Shown: positions 1-8,546 of the stretch, piece by piece
How the letters are laid out: each line of letters begins with the position of its first letter
How positions within the stretch are numbered: position 1 is the first letter of the stretch
DNA from: Microbacterium hydrocarbonoxydans
GTDB lineage: Bacteria > Actinomycetota > Actinomycetes > Actinomycetales > Microbacteriaceae
NCBI RefSeq assembly: GCF_011752045.1
Contig: NZ_JAAKXW010000001.1
Coordinates: forward strand, 1,054,001 to 1,118,000
Reading direction: 5' to 3'
Length of the DNA: 64,000 nt
The notes under the pieces: generated by a model
What the model was told of the DNA's origin: nothing
Database searches by the model: none
The model's input: only the letters and a program-made list of their open reading frames with translations
Made by a program: the position numbers and the translations under genes

Positions 1-467
1 GGCGCACCGCGCCGAGTGCCTGCCGCGCCTTCGCCAGCGAACCGGGGAGCACGGTGACCTCGTAGTGGTCGGCGGCGAACTGCGTGACGCTCGCGAAGTC
101 GCGACGACGGCGCACGATCGCGTAGGTCACCAGGCTCAGCAGCATGCCGACCGCCACGCCGATGAACACGAAGCCCACGAACAGCTGGATCGGCACGTCC
201 GGGTTGCCGAGAACCAGGATCGCGGAGAGGAACAGTCCGATCAGCACGCCGTTGATCGCGCCGGAGCGGGCGGCCGCCGCGTAGCCCAGCCGGCCCGTGA
301 TCCGCTCCACCGTGCGCACGCTCTGCCCGATGATGGCGATGTCGCGGGCGGGCACCTCGGCAGCGATCAGCTTGGACACCGTCTTCTGCGCGCTCTCGTA
401 GTCGCGCATCGATGCCACGATCTCGCCGGTGTCAGCGGAGTCGGCCGGACGATTAAGCATGCTCATC
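1..467 (-). CDS. General stress protein, 17M/YflT-like (3' end outside window)
   Basis: Reading leftward from ATG at 467 gives about 155 residues before the window edge, so the C-terminus is missing. The first ~55 residues form a soluble part (SMRDYESAQKTVSKLIA, then DIAIIGQSV) typical of the heat-induced stress protein YflT/general stress protein 17M family. Two hydrophobic segments follow at about residues 70-85 and 92-115, and then a basic RRRR stretch. A second in-frame ATG at 461 is possible. The function is a membrane-associated stress protein with no known reaction. It diverges from the next gene across ~85 bp. Confidence 0.75.
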
Positions 468-540
468 CGGCCATTCTTCCATGCCCGCCGATGACCTGTC
501 CGAGAGTGCGGCACTGGGGTTCCCCGCGGATGCCGCGCAC

Positions 541-546
541 TACGCT
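541..546 (+). promoter_or_regulatory. -10 element TACGCT, leaderless start
   Basis: TACGCT lies exactly 6 nt before the GTG at 553. It supports 553 rather than the upstream ATG at 481 as the true start and predicts a transcript that begins at or next to the start codon. Confidence 0.6.
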
Positions 547-552
547 GGAGGG

Positions 553-1818
553 GTGAGCACACAACGGGTATTCGCCGCGCGCCTCGCCGGGTGCGCCGTC
601 TTCGACCCCGTGGGCGACCGGCTCGGCAAGGTCCGTGACGTCGTCATCGTGTACCGAAGTACCGCCGCTCCCCGCGTCATCGGCCTGGTCGTGGAGATTC
701 CGGGCCGCCGCCAGGTGTTCCTCTCGATCGGACGCGTCACGTCCATCCGCGCCGGGCAGGTCATCACCACCGGCCTCATCAACGTGCGGCGCTTCTCCCC
801 GCGCGCCGGCGAGGTGCGGGTGCTGGCCGAGCTCCTCGGCCGCCGGGTGAGCCTCGTGGACGGCAGCGGCACGGCCGTCATCGAGGACGTCGCCATCGAA
901 CCGAACCGGCTCGGAGAGTGGGCCATCAGCCAGCTTTTCCTGCGCCGCCCGAAGACCAGCGCCTCGCCCTTCGCGAAGGGCCCCACGACCTTCGCTGCCT
1001 GGAACGAGGTCTCGGAGCAGCGCGCGCCCGGCGAGTCGCAGTCCGCTGAGCAGCTCGTCGCCTCGTACTCCGAGCTGCACGCCGCCGACCTCGCCAACAC
1101 CCTCCTCGATCTGCCGCAGCAGCGACTGCTGGAAGTCGCAGAGGAGCTCCCGGATGACCGGCTCGCCGACGCGCTCGAGGAGATGCCGGAAGACGAGCAG
1201 GTGCACATCCTCGACCGGCTCGGCGACGAGCGCGCGGCCGACGTGCTCGATCAGATGGAGCCGGACGACGCCGCCGACCTCCTCGCCCAGCTCCCGCCGA
1301 GCCGCCTCGAGCAGCTCCTGGAGCTGATGGAGCCGGAAGAGGCCGAAGACGTCCGGATGCTGCTCCGCTACGGCCCGGACACGGCCGGCGGTCTGATGAC
1401 GCCGGAGCCGATCATCCTCTCCGCCGACGCCACGGTCGCCGAGGCCCTCGCCCTGATCCGCCGGCACGAGCTGCACCCCGCCCTCGCCGCCGCCGTGTTC
1501 GTGACCCTGCCGCCGTTCGAGACCCCGACCGGCCGTCTCCTCGGCGTCGTGCACTTCCAGCGGATGCTGCGCTACCCGCCGCACGAGCGGCTCGGCGCGA
1601 TCGTCGACGACAGCCTCGAGCCGGTCCCGGTGACGGCATCCGCCGCCGAGGTGGCGCGGATGCTCGCGAGCTACGATCTCGTCTCGCTCCCGGTGATCGA
1701 TGCCGCACATCGTCTCGTCGGCGCGGTGAGCGTCGACGACGTGCTCGACTACCTCCTGCCCGATGACTGGCGCAGCCACGACGACAGTGACGAGAACGCC
1801 CCGAAGGAGGTGCGCTGA
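553..1818 (+). CDS. PRC-barrel / MgtE N-domain / CBS-domain protein
   Basis: 421 residues from GTG 553. Residues ~8-70 resemble a PRC-barrel (DPVGDRLGKVRDVVI). The middle (~165-290) is an MgtE_N-like helical repeat rich in LADALEEMPEDEQ-type units. The C-terminal ~120 residues form a CBS pair (GGLMTPEPI, and LPVIDAAHRLVGAVSVDDVLDYLL). The MgtE transmembrane channel domain is absent, so this is not a complete magnesium transporter; it could sense Mg2+ or nucleotides or regulate a partner. The next gene, a DUF1003 membrane protein, overlaps it by 1 nt, which implies co-translation and a possible membrane partner. Confidence 0.8.
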   Translation: MSTQRVFAARLAGCAVFDPVGDRLGKVRDVVIVYRSTAAPRVIGLVVEIPGRRQVFLSIGRVTSIRAGQVITTGLINVRRFSPRAGEVRVLAELLGRRVSLVDGSGTAVIEDVAIEPNRLGEWAISQLFLRRPKTSASPFAKGPTTFAAWNEVSEQRAPGESQSAEQLVASYSELHAADLANTLLDLPQQRLLEVAEELPDDRLADALEEMPEDEQVHILDRLGDERAADVLDQMEPDDAADLLAQLPPSRLEQLLELMEPEEAEDVRMLLRYGPDTAGGLMTPEPIILSADATVAEALALIRRHELHPALAAAVFVTLPPFETPTGRLLGVVHFQRMLRYPPHERLGAIVDDSLEPVPVTASAAEVARMLASYDLVSLPVIDAAHRLVGAVSVDDVLDYLLPDDWRSHDDSDENAPKEVR

Positions 1819-2345
1819 TGGCACGCTCGCCCCGCCTCGACGCGCCCCTCGGCCGCGGCGCGACGCGCCCCCGGGCGAGCTCCCGCGACCGCTTCGGGCG
1901 GTTCACGGAGTGGGTGGCCCGCGCCATGGGCACGCCGGCGTTCCTGGTGATCCTCAGCCTGTTCTGCATCCTCTGGATCACCTGGAACACGCTCATGCCG
2001 AACCATCTGCGCTTCGACGACGCCGCCCTCGGCTTCACCGCGCTCACGCTGATGCTGTCGCTGCAGGCCTCGTACGCGGCGCCGCTGATCCTGCTCGCGC
2101 AGAACCGTCAGGATGACCGCGACCGGGTGCAGATCGAGCAGGACCGTCAGCGCGCGGAGCGCAACCTCGCCGACACGGAGTACCTCGCCCGCGAGATCGT
2201 GGCGCTGCGGATGTCGCTCGAGGAGCGCAACACGCAGGTCGTCACGCGCGATGTGCTGCGCCAGGAGCTCAAGGCGCTGCTCGCCGAGCTCGAGGTGGCC
2301 GACCGCGCCGAGGGCCGGCCGGCCGCGGGCGGCCCCGCCTCATGA
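1818..2345 (+). CDS. DUF1003 family membrane protein
   Basis: 175 residues. Two transmembrane segments (about residues 37-55 and 75-95) are separated by the WNTLMPNHLRFDD loop and followed by LASYAAPLILLAQNRQ-type residues and a charged, probably coiled-coil tail rich in Arg and Glu. This is the DUF1003 layout; the family's function is unknown. The start overlaps the stop of the MgtE_N/CBS gene (TGATG) and the stop overlaps the mrp start (ATGA), so the three genes form one operon. Confidence 0.85.
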   Translation: MARSPRLDAPLGRGATRPRASSRDRFGRFTEWVARAMGTPAFLVILSLFCILWITWNTLMPNHLRFDDAALGFTALTLMLSLQASYAAPLILLAQNRQDDRDRVQIEQDRQRAERNLADTEYLAREIVALRMSLEERNTQVVTRDVLRQELKALLAELEVADRAEGRPAAGGPAS

Positions 2346-3460
2346 CCGCCGCCGACGCCGTCCGCGCCGCCGTCTCCGCCGTCACCGACCCGGAGCTGCG
2401 CCGGCCGATCGGCGACCTCGACATGGTGCGCGACATCGATGTCGAGGACGGCACCGCGCGCGTCGGCATCGTGCTGACGATCGTCGGCTGCCCGGCCGCG
2501 CAGCGCATCGAGTCCGATGTCCGCACCGCCGCGGCATCCGTCCCCGGCATCGTCGAGGTCGAGGTCGAGGTCGGCGTGATGACCCCGGCCGAGCGCAAGG
2601 CGCTCACGGAGAGGCTCCGCGACGGACGCGCGCCCCGGCAGATGCCCTTCGGCCCCGAGTCGCTCACGCGCGTGATCCTCGTCTCCAGCGGCAAGGGCGG
2701 CGTCGGCAAATCGACGGTCACCGCCAACCTCGCCGTGGCCCTCGCAGACCAGGGGCTCGCGGTCGGCCTCGTCGACGCCGACGTGCACGGGTTCTCGATC
2801 CCCGGGCTGCTGGGCATCCCGGCCGGCACCCAGCCGACCCGCATCGACGACCTCATGCTCCCCCCGGTGGCGCACGGGGTGAAGGCGATCTCGATCGGCA
2901 TGTTCCTGCGAGACGGCGAAGCCGTCGTCGCCTGGCGGGGCCCGATGCTGCACCGCACCGTGCAGCAGTTCCTCACCGACGTCTTCTTCGGCGACCTCGA
3001 CATCCTCCTCATCGACATGCCGCCCGGCACCGGGGACATCGCGATCTCCATCGGCCAGCTGCTCCCCCACGCCGAGGTCCTCGTCGTGACGACTCCGCAG
3101 ACGGCGGCATCCGACGTCGCGATCCGCAGCGGTCTCGTCGCCAGGCAGACCGGACAGAGGGTGATCGGCGTCGTCGAGAACATGGCCGCGTTCACGCTGC
3201 CGGACGGCACCGTGGTCGACCTGTTCGGCTCCGGCGGGGGCGCCGCCGTGGCCGAGGCGCTGTCCGCCGACGTCCCCGTGCCCCTCCTCGCCTCGATCCC
3301 GCTGAGCCCCGCGCTGCGGCAGGGCGGGGACGCAGGGGTTCCCGTGGTGACCGGGGACGCGCAGGATGCCGCGGCCGCAGCGATCCGCGAACTCGCCAGG
3401 ACGCTCTCCGGTCAGGGCCGGGGGCTCGCCGGCCGCTCACTGCCGATGTCCCTCGGCTGA
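2342..3460 (+). CDS. mrp: Mrp/NBP35-family ATP-binding Fe-S carrier protein
   Basis: 372 residues. An N-terminal MIP18/DUF59 domain (residues ~1-85) is followed by a ParA/MinD-type P-loop ATPase with deviant Walker A GKGGVGKST near residue 117, and IDMPPGTGD as the Walker B/A' region. The family loads or carries iron-sulfur clusters in the cytosol. The CxxC pair that bridges a cluster in E. coli Mrp is replaced by TLPDG in the VENMAAFTLPDGTVV segment. To my knowledge this is usual in actinobacterial homologues. Last gene of the three-gene operon. Confidence 0.9.
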   Translation: MTAADAVRAAVSAVTDPELRRPIGDLDMVRDIDVEDGTARVGIVLTIVGCPAAQRIESDVRTAAASVPGIVEVEVEVGVMTPAERKALTERLRDGRAPRQMPFGPESLTRVILVSSGKGGVGKSTVTANLAVALADQGLAVGLVDADVHGFSIPGLLGIPAGTQPTRIDDLMLPPVAHGVKAISIGMFLRDGEAVVAWRGPMLHRTVQQFLTDVFFGDLDILLIDMPPGTGDIAISIGQLLPHAEVLVVTTPQTAASDVAIRSGLVARQTGQRVIGVVENMAAFTLPDGTVVDLFGSGGGAAVAEALSADVPVPLLASIPLSPALRQGGDAGVPVVTGDAQDAAAAAIRELARTLSGQGRGLAGRSLPMSLG

Positions 3461-3497
3461 CCCCGCAGCCTGCGGCTCGCGGCTCGCGGCTTGCGGA

Positions 3498-3872
3498 TCA
3501 GGTCGCTTCGACGTCGAACGGCGGCGGCGACGTCCGCGAGAACTCGGGACGCGGCGTCGGGACGCGCGGCGGCTCGGCGATCGCGGTGGCCACGGCGGGT
3601 GCGGCCGGCTTCGGGGTGTCCTCGAGCAGGGCGTCGCGGATGATGCGCCGCGGGTCGTACTGGCGCGGGTCGAGCTTGCGCCAGTCGACGTCGTCGATCT
3701 CCGGTCCGATCTCGTCGCGCATCTTCGACTTGGTGTCGCGGATGTACTCGCCGGCCCGGCGCACCGTCCGGGCGAAGCTCTCGGCGACCTTCGGCAGACG
3801 ATCAGGCCCGATGATGAGCACGGCGATCAGACCGATAAGCAGCAGCTTCTCGAAGGTGAGCCCGAACGTCAT
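3498..3872 (-). CDS. tatB: Sec-independent protein translocase TatB-like
   Basis: 124 residues. A single N-terminal hydrophobic helix (FEKLLLIGLIAVLIIG) carries the TatA/B glutamate, then the GPDRLP hinge, an amphipathic helix (VAESFARTVRRAGEYI) and a proline-rich charged tail. TatB is preferred over TatA because of the FEKLLLI start and the long helix after the hinge. It would act with TatA and TatC, which are not in this window, in exporting folded proteins. Convergent with mrp and divergent from the O-methyltransferase. Confidence 0.85.
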   Translation of the reverse strand: MTFGLTFEKLLLIGLIAVLIIGPDRLPKVAESFARTVRRAGEYIRDTKSKMRDEIGPEIDDVDWRKLDPRQYDPRRIIRDALLEDTPKPAAPAVATAIAEPPRVPTPRPEFSRTSPPPFDVEAT

Positions 3873-3878
3873 GTCACC

Positions 3879-3884
3879 AGGCTA
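3879..3884 (-). promoter_or_regulatory. -10 TAGCCT of tatB, leaderless
   Basis: On the minus strand TAGCCT ends 6 nt before the tatB ATG at 3872, which predicts a leaderless transcript. Confidence 0.6.
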
Positions 3885-3920
3885 CCGCCGCGCCTGCCTT
3901 CTCGGTGCACGTCGAGCGCA

Positions 3921-3926
3921 TACCCT
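3921..3926 (+). promoter_or_regulatory. -10 TACCCT of O-methyltransferase, leaderless
   Basis: TACCCT is followed by 6 nt and the ATG at 3933. It decides the start and excludes the much longer open frame that extends upstream. Confidence 0.6.
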
Positions 3927-3932
3927 GGAGAC

Positions 3933-4568
3933 ATGAGCGAGCATGACGCGAACGCACGTTTCATCCGCGAATCGATCGTGGAGCCGAATCCGATCGCGCG
4001 CGCCCGTGCCCACGCCGTCGAACTGGGGGCGGCGCCGGTGAGCGCAGCCGTCGGCTCGCAGATCGCCGTTCTCGCCGCCGCGACCGGTGCGCGCTCGATC
4101 GTCGAGATCGGAACCGGCGCCGGAGTGTCCGGCCTCTGGGTGCTGCGCGGTGCTCCGCAGGCGGTCCTGACGACGATCGACAACGAGCCGGAGCACCTCG
4201 CCGCGGCGCGCCAGTCCTTCACCGAGGCCCGCATCCCGGCCACCAGGGCCCGCTTCATCACCGGCCGCGCCGCCGACGTGCTCCCCCGGATGAACGAGGC
4301 GTCGTACGACATCGTCCTCGTGGACGCCGATCCGGAGAACGTCATCGAGTACGTGGAGCACGGCCTCCGCCTCGCCCGCACCGGCGGCATGGTGCTCGTC
4401 CCCCGCGTCCTCGCCGGCGGACGGGTCGCCGATCCCGTGCAGCGCGACGAGGTCACCTCGGCCTACCGCTCCCTGATCCAGGAGACGCAGGAGTCCTCGG
4501 CGGTCCTCGCGACCGTCTCCTCGTCCGGCGAGGGCCTGCTCCAGCTGATCAGCATCGCCGACCGCTGA
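3933..4568 (+). CDS. SAM-dependent O-methyltransferase
   Basis: 211 residues with a class I methyltransferase fold: the SAM-binding motif IVEIGTGAGVSGLW near residues 55-68, the acidic residue in TTIDNEPEH, and VLVDADPEN. It resembles the catechol/caffeoyl-type O-methyltransferases, such as M. tuberculosis Rv1220c. The substrate cannot be told. In mycobacteria sigE, rseA and htrA lie between this gene and tatB; here only 60 bp separate them. A 20-bp tandem duplication covers the stop codon. Confidence 0.85.
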   Translation: MSEHDANARFIRESIVEPNPIARARAHAVELGAAPVSAAVGSQIAVLAAATGARSIVEIGTGAGVSGLWVLRGAPQAVLTTIDNEPEHLAAARQSFTEARIPATRARFITGRAADVLPRMNEASYDIVLVDADPENVIEYVEHGLRLARTGGMVLVPRVLAGGRVADPVQRDEVTSAYRSLIQETQESSAVLATVSSSGEGLLQLISIADR

Positions 4569-4590
4569 GCAGCATCGCCGACCGCTGATC
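4551..4590. repeat. 20-bp tandem duplication across a stop codon
   Basis: Units 4551-4570 and 4571-4590 differ at one base (second-last position, G or T). The first copy contains the methyltransferase TGA at 4566-4568; the second is an untranslated copy of the coding end, which points to a recent local duplication. Confidence 0.8.
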
Positions 4591-4629
4591 GGCGCGCCGC
4601 GCAGGGGGCGTCGCCGCCCGCAGATGGAA

Positions 4630-4662
4630 GAAGGGCGACGGATCGGTGATCCGTCGCCCTTC
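4630..4662. terminator. Perfect 15-bp hairpin between convergent genes
   Basis: Arms 4630-4644 and 4648-4662 (GAAGGGCGACGGATC and its complement) pair perfectly around a 3-nt loop. It sits between the methyltransferase and the convergent DUF3117 gene, so it probably stops both. No long U-tract, as usual in high-GC actinobacteria. Confidence 0.75.
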
Positions 4663-4690
4663 GCGACCCGCTGATGCGGGTGCATGTCGA

Positions 4691-4864
4691 TCAGGCCGGT
4701 GCCACGACGGCTGCCAGCACGTCGTGAAGCTCCTTGGCCTCGGCGTCGTTCACGGAGACGACCAGACGGCCGCCGCCTTCGAGCGGGACACGCACGATGA
4801 TGAGTCGCCCTTCTTTCACGGCCTCCATGGGTCCGTCTCCGGTCCTCGGCTTCATCGCTGCCAT
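4691..4864 (-). CDS. DUF3117 family small protein
   Basis: 57 residues: MAAMKPRTGDGPMEAVKEGR at the start, then LIIVRVPLEGGGRLVVSVND and an ELHDVLAAVV helix. This is the highly conserved actinobacterial DUF3117 (Rv1211-like) protein of unknown function. A good ribosome binding site, AAGGAG, lies 6 nt before the ATG at 4864. Downstream it meets the shared hairpin at 4630-4662. Confidence 0.9.
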   Translation of the reverse strand: MAAMKPRTGDGPMEAVKEGRLIIVRVPLEGGGRLVVSVNDAEAKELHDVLAAVVAPA

Positions 4865-4960
4865 CGTGGCTCCTTTTCCTCCGGTGGTATGAAAACCAGT
4901 TTATCGGGTGTCACCGAGACCTGGACGTCGCCTGAGAAGAAATGCATCAGCCGTCGACGA

Positions 4961-6178
4961 TCAGGGCACCTGCCAGAAGGTGTTGCCGAGCGCGTACACA
5001 TGGTGGATCCACGCCCACTGACCGCCGAGACACAGGGAGAGGACGCCGAGCCGCCACCAGCGCGAACGCGGCACGGCGACGGCGCCCCAGAGCGGGCTGA
5101 GCGGCAGCAGCAGCCGGAACGTGCTCGACTGCGGGAAGAACACCGCGAGCAGGTAGAGCAGGTAGCTCGCGCTCCACAGCCGCAGATCGGCACCGATCGC
5201 GCGCACCGGGGGCGCGTACAGCAGCGCCGCACCCGCGGCGACGACGAGGAGCACGAGGACGACCGGTCCCCAGGCCTGCGGCATCCCCCACTGCCCGAAC
5301 CAGAACTGCGAGGCCTGGACCCAGCCCTCGAAGGGGACGAAGTGCTCGACGCCGCCGGCGACCCAGTGGCGTCGCCAGGCGAGCTCGGTCGCGAGGTAGG
5401 CACCCGGATCGCCGGTGACGACTCCGGCGATCAGCTGCCAGGCGAAGCCGCAGGCGGTGCTCAGCGCGCCGAGCGCCACGATGTGCACGATCTCCCGCGC
5501 GGCCAGCGGGTCGTCCCGGCGGCGGATCCAGCGCAGGATGCCGTGCAGGCCGAGGTAGAGGGCGAAGGCGAGGATGCCGGGGCGCGTGAACGCCATCACG
5601 GGGACGATCGCGTACAGCCAGGCGTAGCGACGGCGCGCCACCGCGTCGAGGGCGAGGAACAGCAGCAGGAGGAACAGGGACTCGGCGTACCCGACCTGGA
5701 ACATCGCGGCGAGCGGGCCCGCCGCGAAGAAGGCGACGGACCACAGCGCCGCCGATCTCCCGATCCGCTCGCGCAGCAGCCGGTGCAGGGCGAGGCAGGC
5801 GAGGTAGCCCGCGACGAAGGAGAGCAGGAAGGCGCCGACACCCCACGAGCCGAACAGGAAGCCGATCCCCTTGGCGGCGTAGGCGAAGACCGGCATGAAC
5901 GCCCAGGCGTTCTCCGCCACCTCCCCGGATTCGGTGCGCGGGAGCTCGGCGGGATAGCCGTTCTCGGCGACGAGCCAGTACCACTGGGCGTCCCAGCCGA
6001 GTACGAAGTCGGCGAGACCAGGGTCCGGTCCGAATCGGGAGAGCGAGGTGGACTGCGCGGCAGCGCCGATCAGCAGGAGCGTGGTCGCCAGGCGCGCGAG
6101 GAGGTACACCACGGCGATCCGCAGCGCCGCAGGCGCGTGCGCCCACCGGCGCGCGACGCTCAGCGCGCGCTGAGCCAT
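4961..6178 (-). CDS. PIG-V-like integral membrane mannosyltransferase-type protein
   Basis: 405 residues with about ten hydrophobic segments, short loops, and a first luminal loop containing LGWDAQWYWLVAENGYP. The WDAxWY pattern is the acidic motif of the PIG-V/GT-C glycosyltransferases. Such proteins transfer a sugar, often mannose, from a polyprenyl carrier at the membrane. The acceptor is unknown. Its start lies within the end of dapE (19-nt overlap), so it is translated from the dapE transcript. The hydrophobic profile and motif are seen; the sugar specificity is inference. Confidence 0.7.
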   Translation of the reverse strand: MAQRALSVARRWAHAPAALRIAVVYLLARLATTLLLIGAAAQSTSLSRFGPDPGLADFVLGWDAQWYWLVAENGYPAELPRTESGEVAENAWAFMPVFAYAAKGIGFLFGSWGVGAFLLSFVAGYLACLALHRLLRERIGRSAALWSVAFFAAGPLAAMFQVGYAESLFLLLLFLALDAVARRRYAWLYAIVPVMAFTRPGILAFALYLGLHGILRWIRRRDDPLAAREIVHIVALGALSTACGFAWQLIAGVVTGDPGAYLATELAWRRHWVAGGVEHFVPFEGWVQASQFWFGQWGMPQAWGPVVLVLLVVAAGAALLYAPPVRAIGADLRLWSASYLLYLLAVFFPQSSTFRLLLPLSPLWGAVAVPRSRWWRLGVLSLCLGGQWAWIHHVYALGNTFWQVP

Positions 6179-7233
6179 GCGCGCAGCCCGCGCTCGACCG
6201 CATCGATCTGCGCGAGCGGGACGCGCTCCTCGTCGTGGTGTGCGAGATGCGGATCACCGGGACCGTAGTTCACGGCCGGGATGCCGAGGGCGGAGAAGCG
6301 CGCGACGTCGGTCCAGCCGTACTTCGGCCGGGGCTCTGCCCCGACGGCTGTGACGAACTGCTGCGCGATCGGGGCGTCCAGACCGGGGCGGGCGCCCTCC
6401 GCGGCATCCGTCACCTCCACCTCGAACCCGGCGAGCACGGTGCGGATGTGCTCCTCGGCTTCGGCAGCCGTCTTGCTGGGTGCGAACCGGTAGTTGACCT
6501 CGATCTCGCAGGCGTCGGGGATGACGTTCCCGGCGACGCCGCCGACGATGCGCACGGCGCTCAGGCTCTCGCGGTACACGAGCCCCTCGACCTCGACCTC
6601 CTGCGCCCGGTACTCGGCGAGACGGGTGAGGATCGGGGCGGCCCTGTGGATCGCGTTCTCGCCGATCCAGGCGCGCGCGGCGTGGGCGCGCACCCCGTGC
6701 GTGCGGACCAGGGCGCGCAGCGTGCCGTTGCATCCGCCCTCGACCTCGCCGTTCGACGGCTCGCCGAGGATCGCGAAGTCGGCCTCGAAGAGGTCAGGGC
6801 GCACGGCGGCGAGCAGCCCGAGACCGTTCTTGGAGGCCTCGACCTCCTCGTTGTCGTACCACATCCAGGTGATGTCGATCGCCGGGTCGGAGAGCTCCGC
6901 GGCGAGCTTGAGCTGCACGGCGGCGCCGGCCTTCATGTCGACGGTGCCGCGCCCCCATAGGTGCGGCACGCCGTCGATCTCGACGTCCTTCGTCGGGACG
7001 TTGCCGTTGATCGGCACGGTGTCGATGTGCCCGGCGATCGCGACGCGCTGAGCGCGGCCGAGGTCCGTGCGGGCGACGATCGTGTTCCCGTGCCGGATCA
7101 CCTCGAGGTGAGCGAAGGGCCGGAGCGCCGCCTCGATCGCGTCGGCGAGCGGCTTCTCGTCGCCCGAGACGCTCGGGATGTCGCAGATCGCACGGGTGAG
7201 GTCGACGGAGGTCGCGGTCAGATCGAGCACCAT
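6160..7233 (-). CDS. dapE: Succinyl-diaminopimelate desuccinylase
   Basis: 357 residues, M20 metallopeptidase family. Visible motifs are IAGHIDTVP (first metal ligand His and catalytic Asp), LWGRGTVDMKAG (bridging Asp), YDNEEVE (general base and ligand Glu) and the C-terminal PAVNYGPGDPHLAHHDEERV with a ligand His. It hydrolyses N-succinyl-LL-diaminopimelate in lysine and peptidoglycan precursor synthesis. It is divergent from dapD, and both have leaderless -10 elements in the 65-bp gap. The dapC gene of the same pathway is 4.7 kb away. Confidence 0.93.
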   Translation of the reverse strand: MVLDLTATSVDLTRAICDIPSVSGDEKPLADAIEAALRPFAHLEVIRHGNTIVARTDLGRAQRVAIAGHIDTVPINGNVPTKDVEIDGVPHLWGRGTVDMKAGAAVQLKLAAELSDPAIDITWMWYDNEEVEASKNGLGLLAAVRPDLFEADFAILGEPSNGEVEGGCNGTLRALVRTHGVRAHAARAWIGENAIHRAAPILTRLAEYRAQEVEVEGLVYRESLSAVRIVGGVAGNVIPDACEIEVNYRFAPSKTAAEAEEHIRTVLAGFEVEVTDAAEGARPGLDAPIAQQFVTAVGAEPRPKYGWTDVARFSALGIPAVNYGPGDPHLAHHDEERVPLAQIDAVERGLRAWLSAR

Positions 7234-7239
7234 GCCCCC

Positions 7240-7245
7240 AGCCTA
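7240..7245 (-). promoter_or_regulatory. -10 TAGGCT of dapE, leaderless
   Basis: On the minus strand TAGGCT is followed by 6 nt and the dapE ATG at 7233. Confidence 0.6.
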
Positions 7246-7286
7246 CTTTCACCGTCATCTGCGGCGTGACCCGCGTGGCGGCGCGC

Positions 7287-7292
7287 TAGCGT
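7287..7292 (+). promoter_or_regulatory. -10 TAGCGT of dapD, leaderless
   Basis: TAGCGT is followed by 6 nt and the dapD ATG at 7299. It is 41 bp from the dapE -10 in a back-to-back arrangement. Confidence 0.6.
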
Positions 7293-7298
7293 GGAGGG

Positions 7299-8252
7299 AT
7301 GACTGACGCGCGCACGGTATGGGGTACGGGACTGACCACGATCGCCGGGGACGGCACCGTCCTCGACGCCTGGTTCCCCGAGGTGCTCAGCGCCGCGCCC
7401 GCCGCCGCAGACGTCGCCGCGGCGCTGGCAACGCTCGAACCGCTCACCGGCCCCGATGAGCGCCGCAACGTGACCGTCGAGACGGTGCAGCTCGAGATCG
7501 ATCTCGACGCCGCCCCGGCCTCGACCGCCGACGCGTACCTGCGCCTGCACGCGCTCTCGCACCTCGTCGTCCGCCCGAACGAGCTCAACCTCGACGGCAT
7601 CTTCGGACATCTCCCGAACGTGGCCTGGACCAACGCGGGCCCGGTGCACCCCGACGACGCGAACCGCCTCCGGCCGCTGCTGCAGCGCGCCGGCATCCAG
7701 GTGCAGGGCCTCGACAAGTTCCCGCGCCTCACCGACTACGTGCAGCCGGCCGGGGTCCGGATCGCCGACGCCTCCCGTGTGCGCCTGGGCGCCCACCTCT
7801 CCCCCGGCACCACCGTGATGCACGAGGGCTTCGTGAACTTCAACGCCGGGACCCTCGGATCCTCGATGGTGGAGGGACGGATCTCCCAGGGAGTCGTCGT
7901 CGGCGACGGCAGCGACATCGGCGGTGGCTCGTCCATCATGGGCACGCTGTCCGGCGGAGGCTCGCACCGGGTGTCGATCGGGTCGCGCACCCTGCTCGGC
8001 GCGAACGCCGGCATCGGCATCTCCCTCGGCGACGACTGCGTGGTGGAGGCCGGACTGTACGTCACCGCCGGCACGAAGATCGTGCTCGTGGACGGCCCGG
8101 TGACCGCCGACGGCGCCAAGAAGACCGTGAAGGGCGCCGAGCTCTCCGGCCAGGACGGGCTGCTGTTCCGCCGCAACTCGCTGAGCGGCGCAGTCGAGGC
8201 GGTCCGCCGCTCGGGCGTCGGCGTCACCCTGAACGAGGCCCTGCACGCCTGA
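7299..8252 (+). CDS. dapD: Tetrahydrodipicolinate N-succinyltransferase
   Basis: 317 residues, actinobacterial-type DapD (the usual length is about 315-320). An N-terminal domain is followed by a left-handed beta-helix region with hexapeptide-like repeats ([49 protein letters not shown]). It transfers succinate from succinyl-CoA to tetrahydrodipicolinate, the step before DapC. The start is fixed by the leaderless -10 element. A large hairpin follows 20 bp after the stop. Confidence 0.93.
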   Translation: MTDARTVWGTGLTTIAGDGTVLDAWFPEVLSAAPAAADVAAALATLEPLTGPDERRNVTVETVQLEIDLDAAPASTADAYLRLHALSHLVVRPNELNLDGIFGHLPNVAWTNAGPVHPDDANRLRPLLQRAGIQVQGLDKFPRLTDYVQPAGVRIADASRVRLGAHLSPGTTVMHEGFVNFNAGTLGSSMVEGRISQGVVVGDGSDIGGGSSIMGTLSGGGSHRVSIGSRTLLGANAGIGISLGDDCVVEAGLYVTAGTKIVLVDGPVTADGAKKTVKGAELSGQDGLLFRRNSLSGAVEAVRRSGVGVTLNEALHA

Positions 8253-8271
8253 CGCGGCATCCGCGGGCCCT

Positions 8272-8326
8272 CCGGTCGCAGTCGCGCACAGTCCCGCGCA
8301 GCGGCACTGTGCCGGAGTGCGACCGG
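8272..8326. terminator. Interrupted hairpin after dapD
   Basis: CCGGTCGCA (8272-8280) pairs with 8318-8326 and GCACAGT (8286-8292) pairs with 8306-8312, giving two stacked stems with a 5-nt internal loop. It is a probable dapD terminator. The following ~220 bp to 8546 carry only a possible -10 (TAGCCT near 8437) and the long leader of the helicase gene. Confidence 0.6.
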
Positions 8327-8546
8327 AACGTCGCCGGGTGGGCGTTCAGGCCCACACCGGCGGCGCGTGATACTGTCGTCTCGACGCCACTCGCCCGGCG
8401 AGACGTCTGCGTCGTCGACACGCTCCCGCGCCACTAGCCTGGTTCTGGCCATTTCGAACGGCGAAACGATGCGCGATCCCGCGCCGTCGCCCACCCTTCC
8501 CGCACCCGGGCCCTTCGCCTGCGCGTGCACTCTCGGAGATCTCCCC

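Noticed and set aside
481..552. Start of the MgtE_N/CBS protein at ATG 481
   Set aside because: The leaderless -10 TACGCT at 541-546 points to GTG 553, and the added 24 residues look unlike the family.
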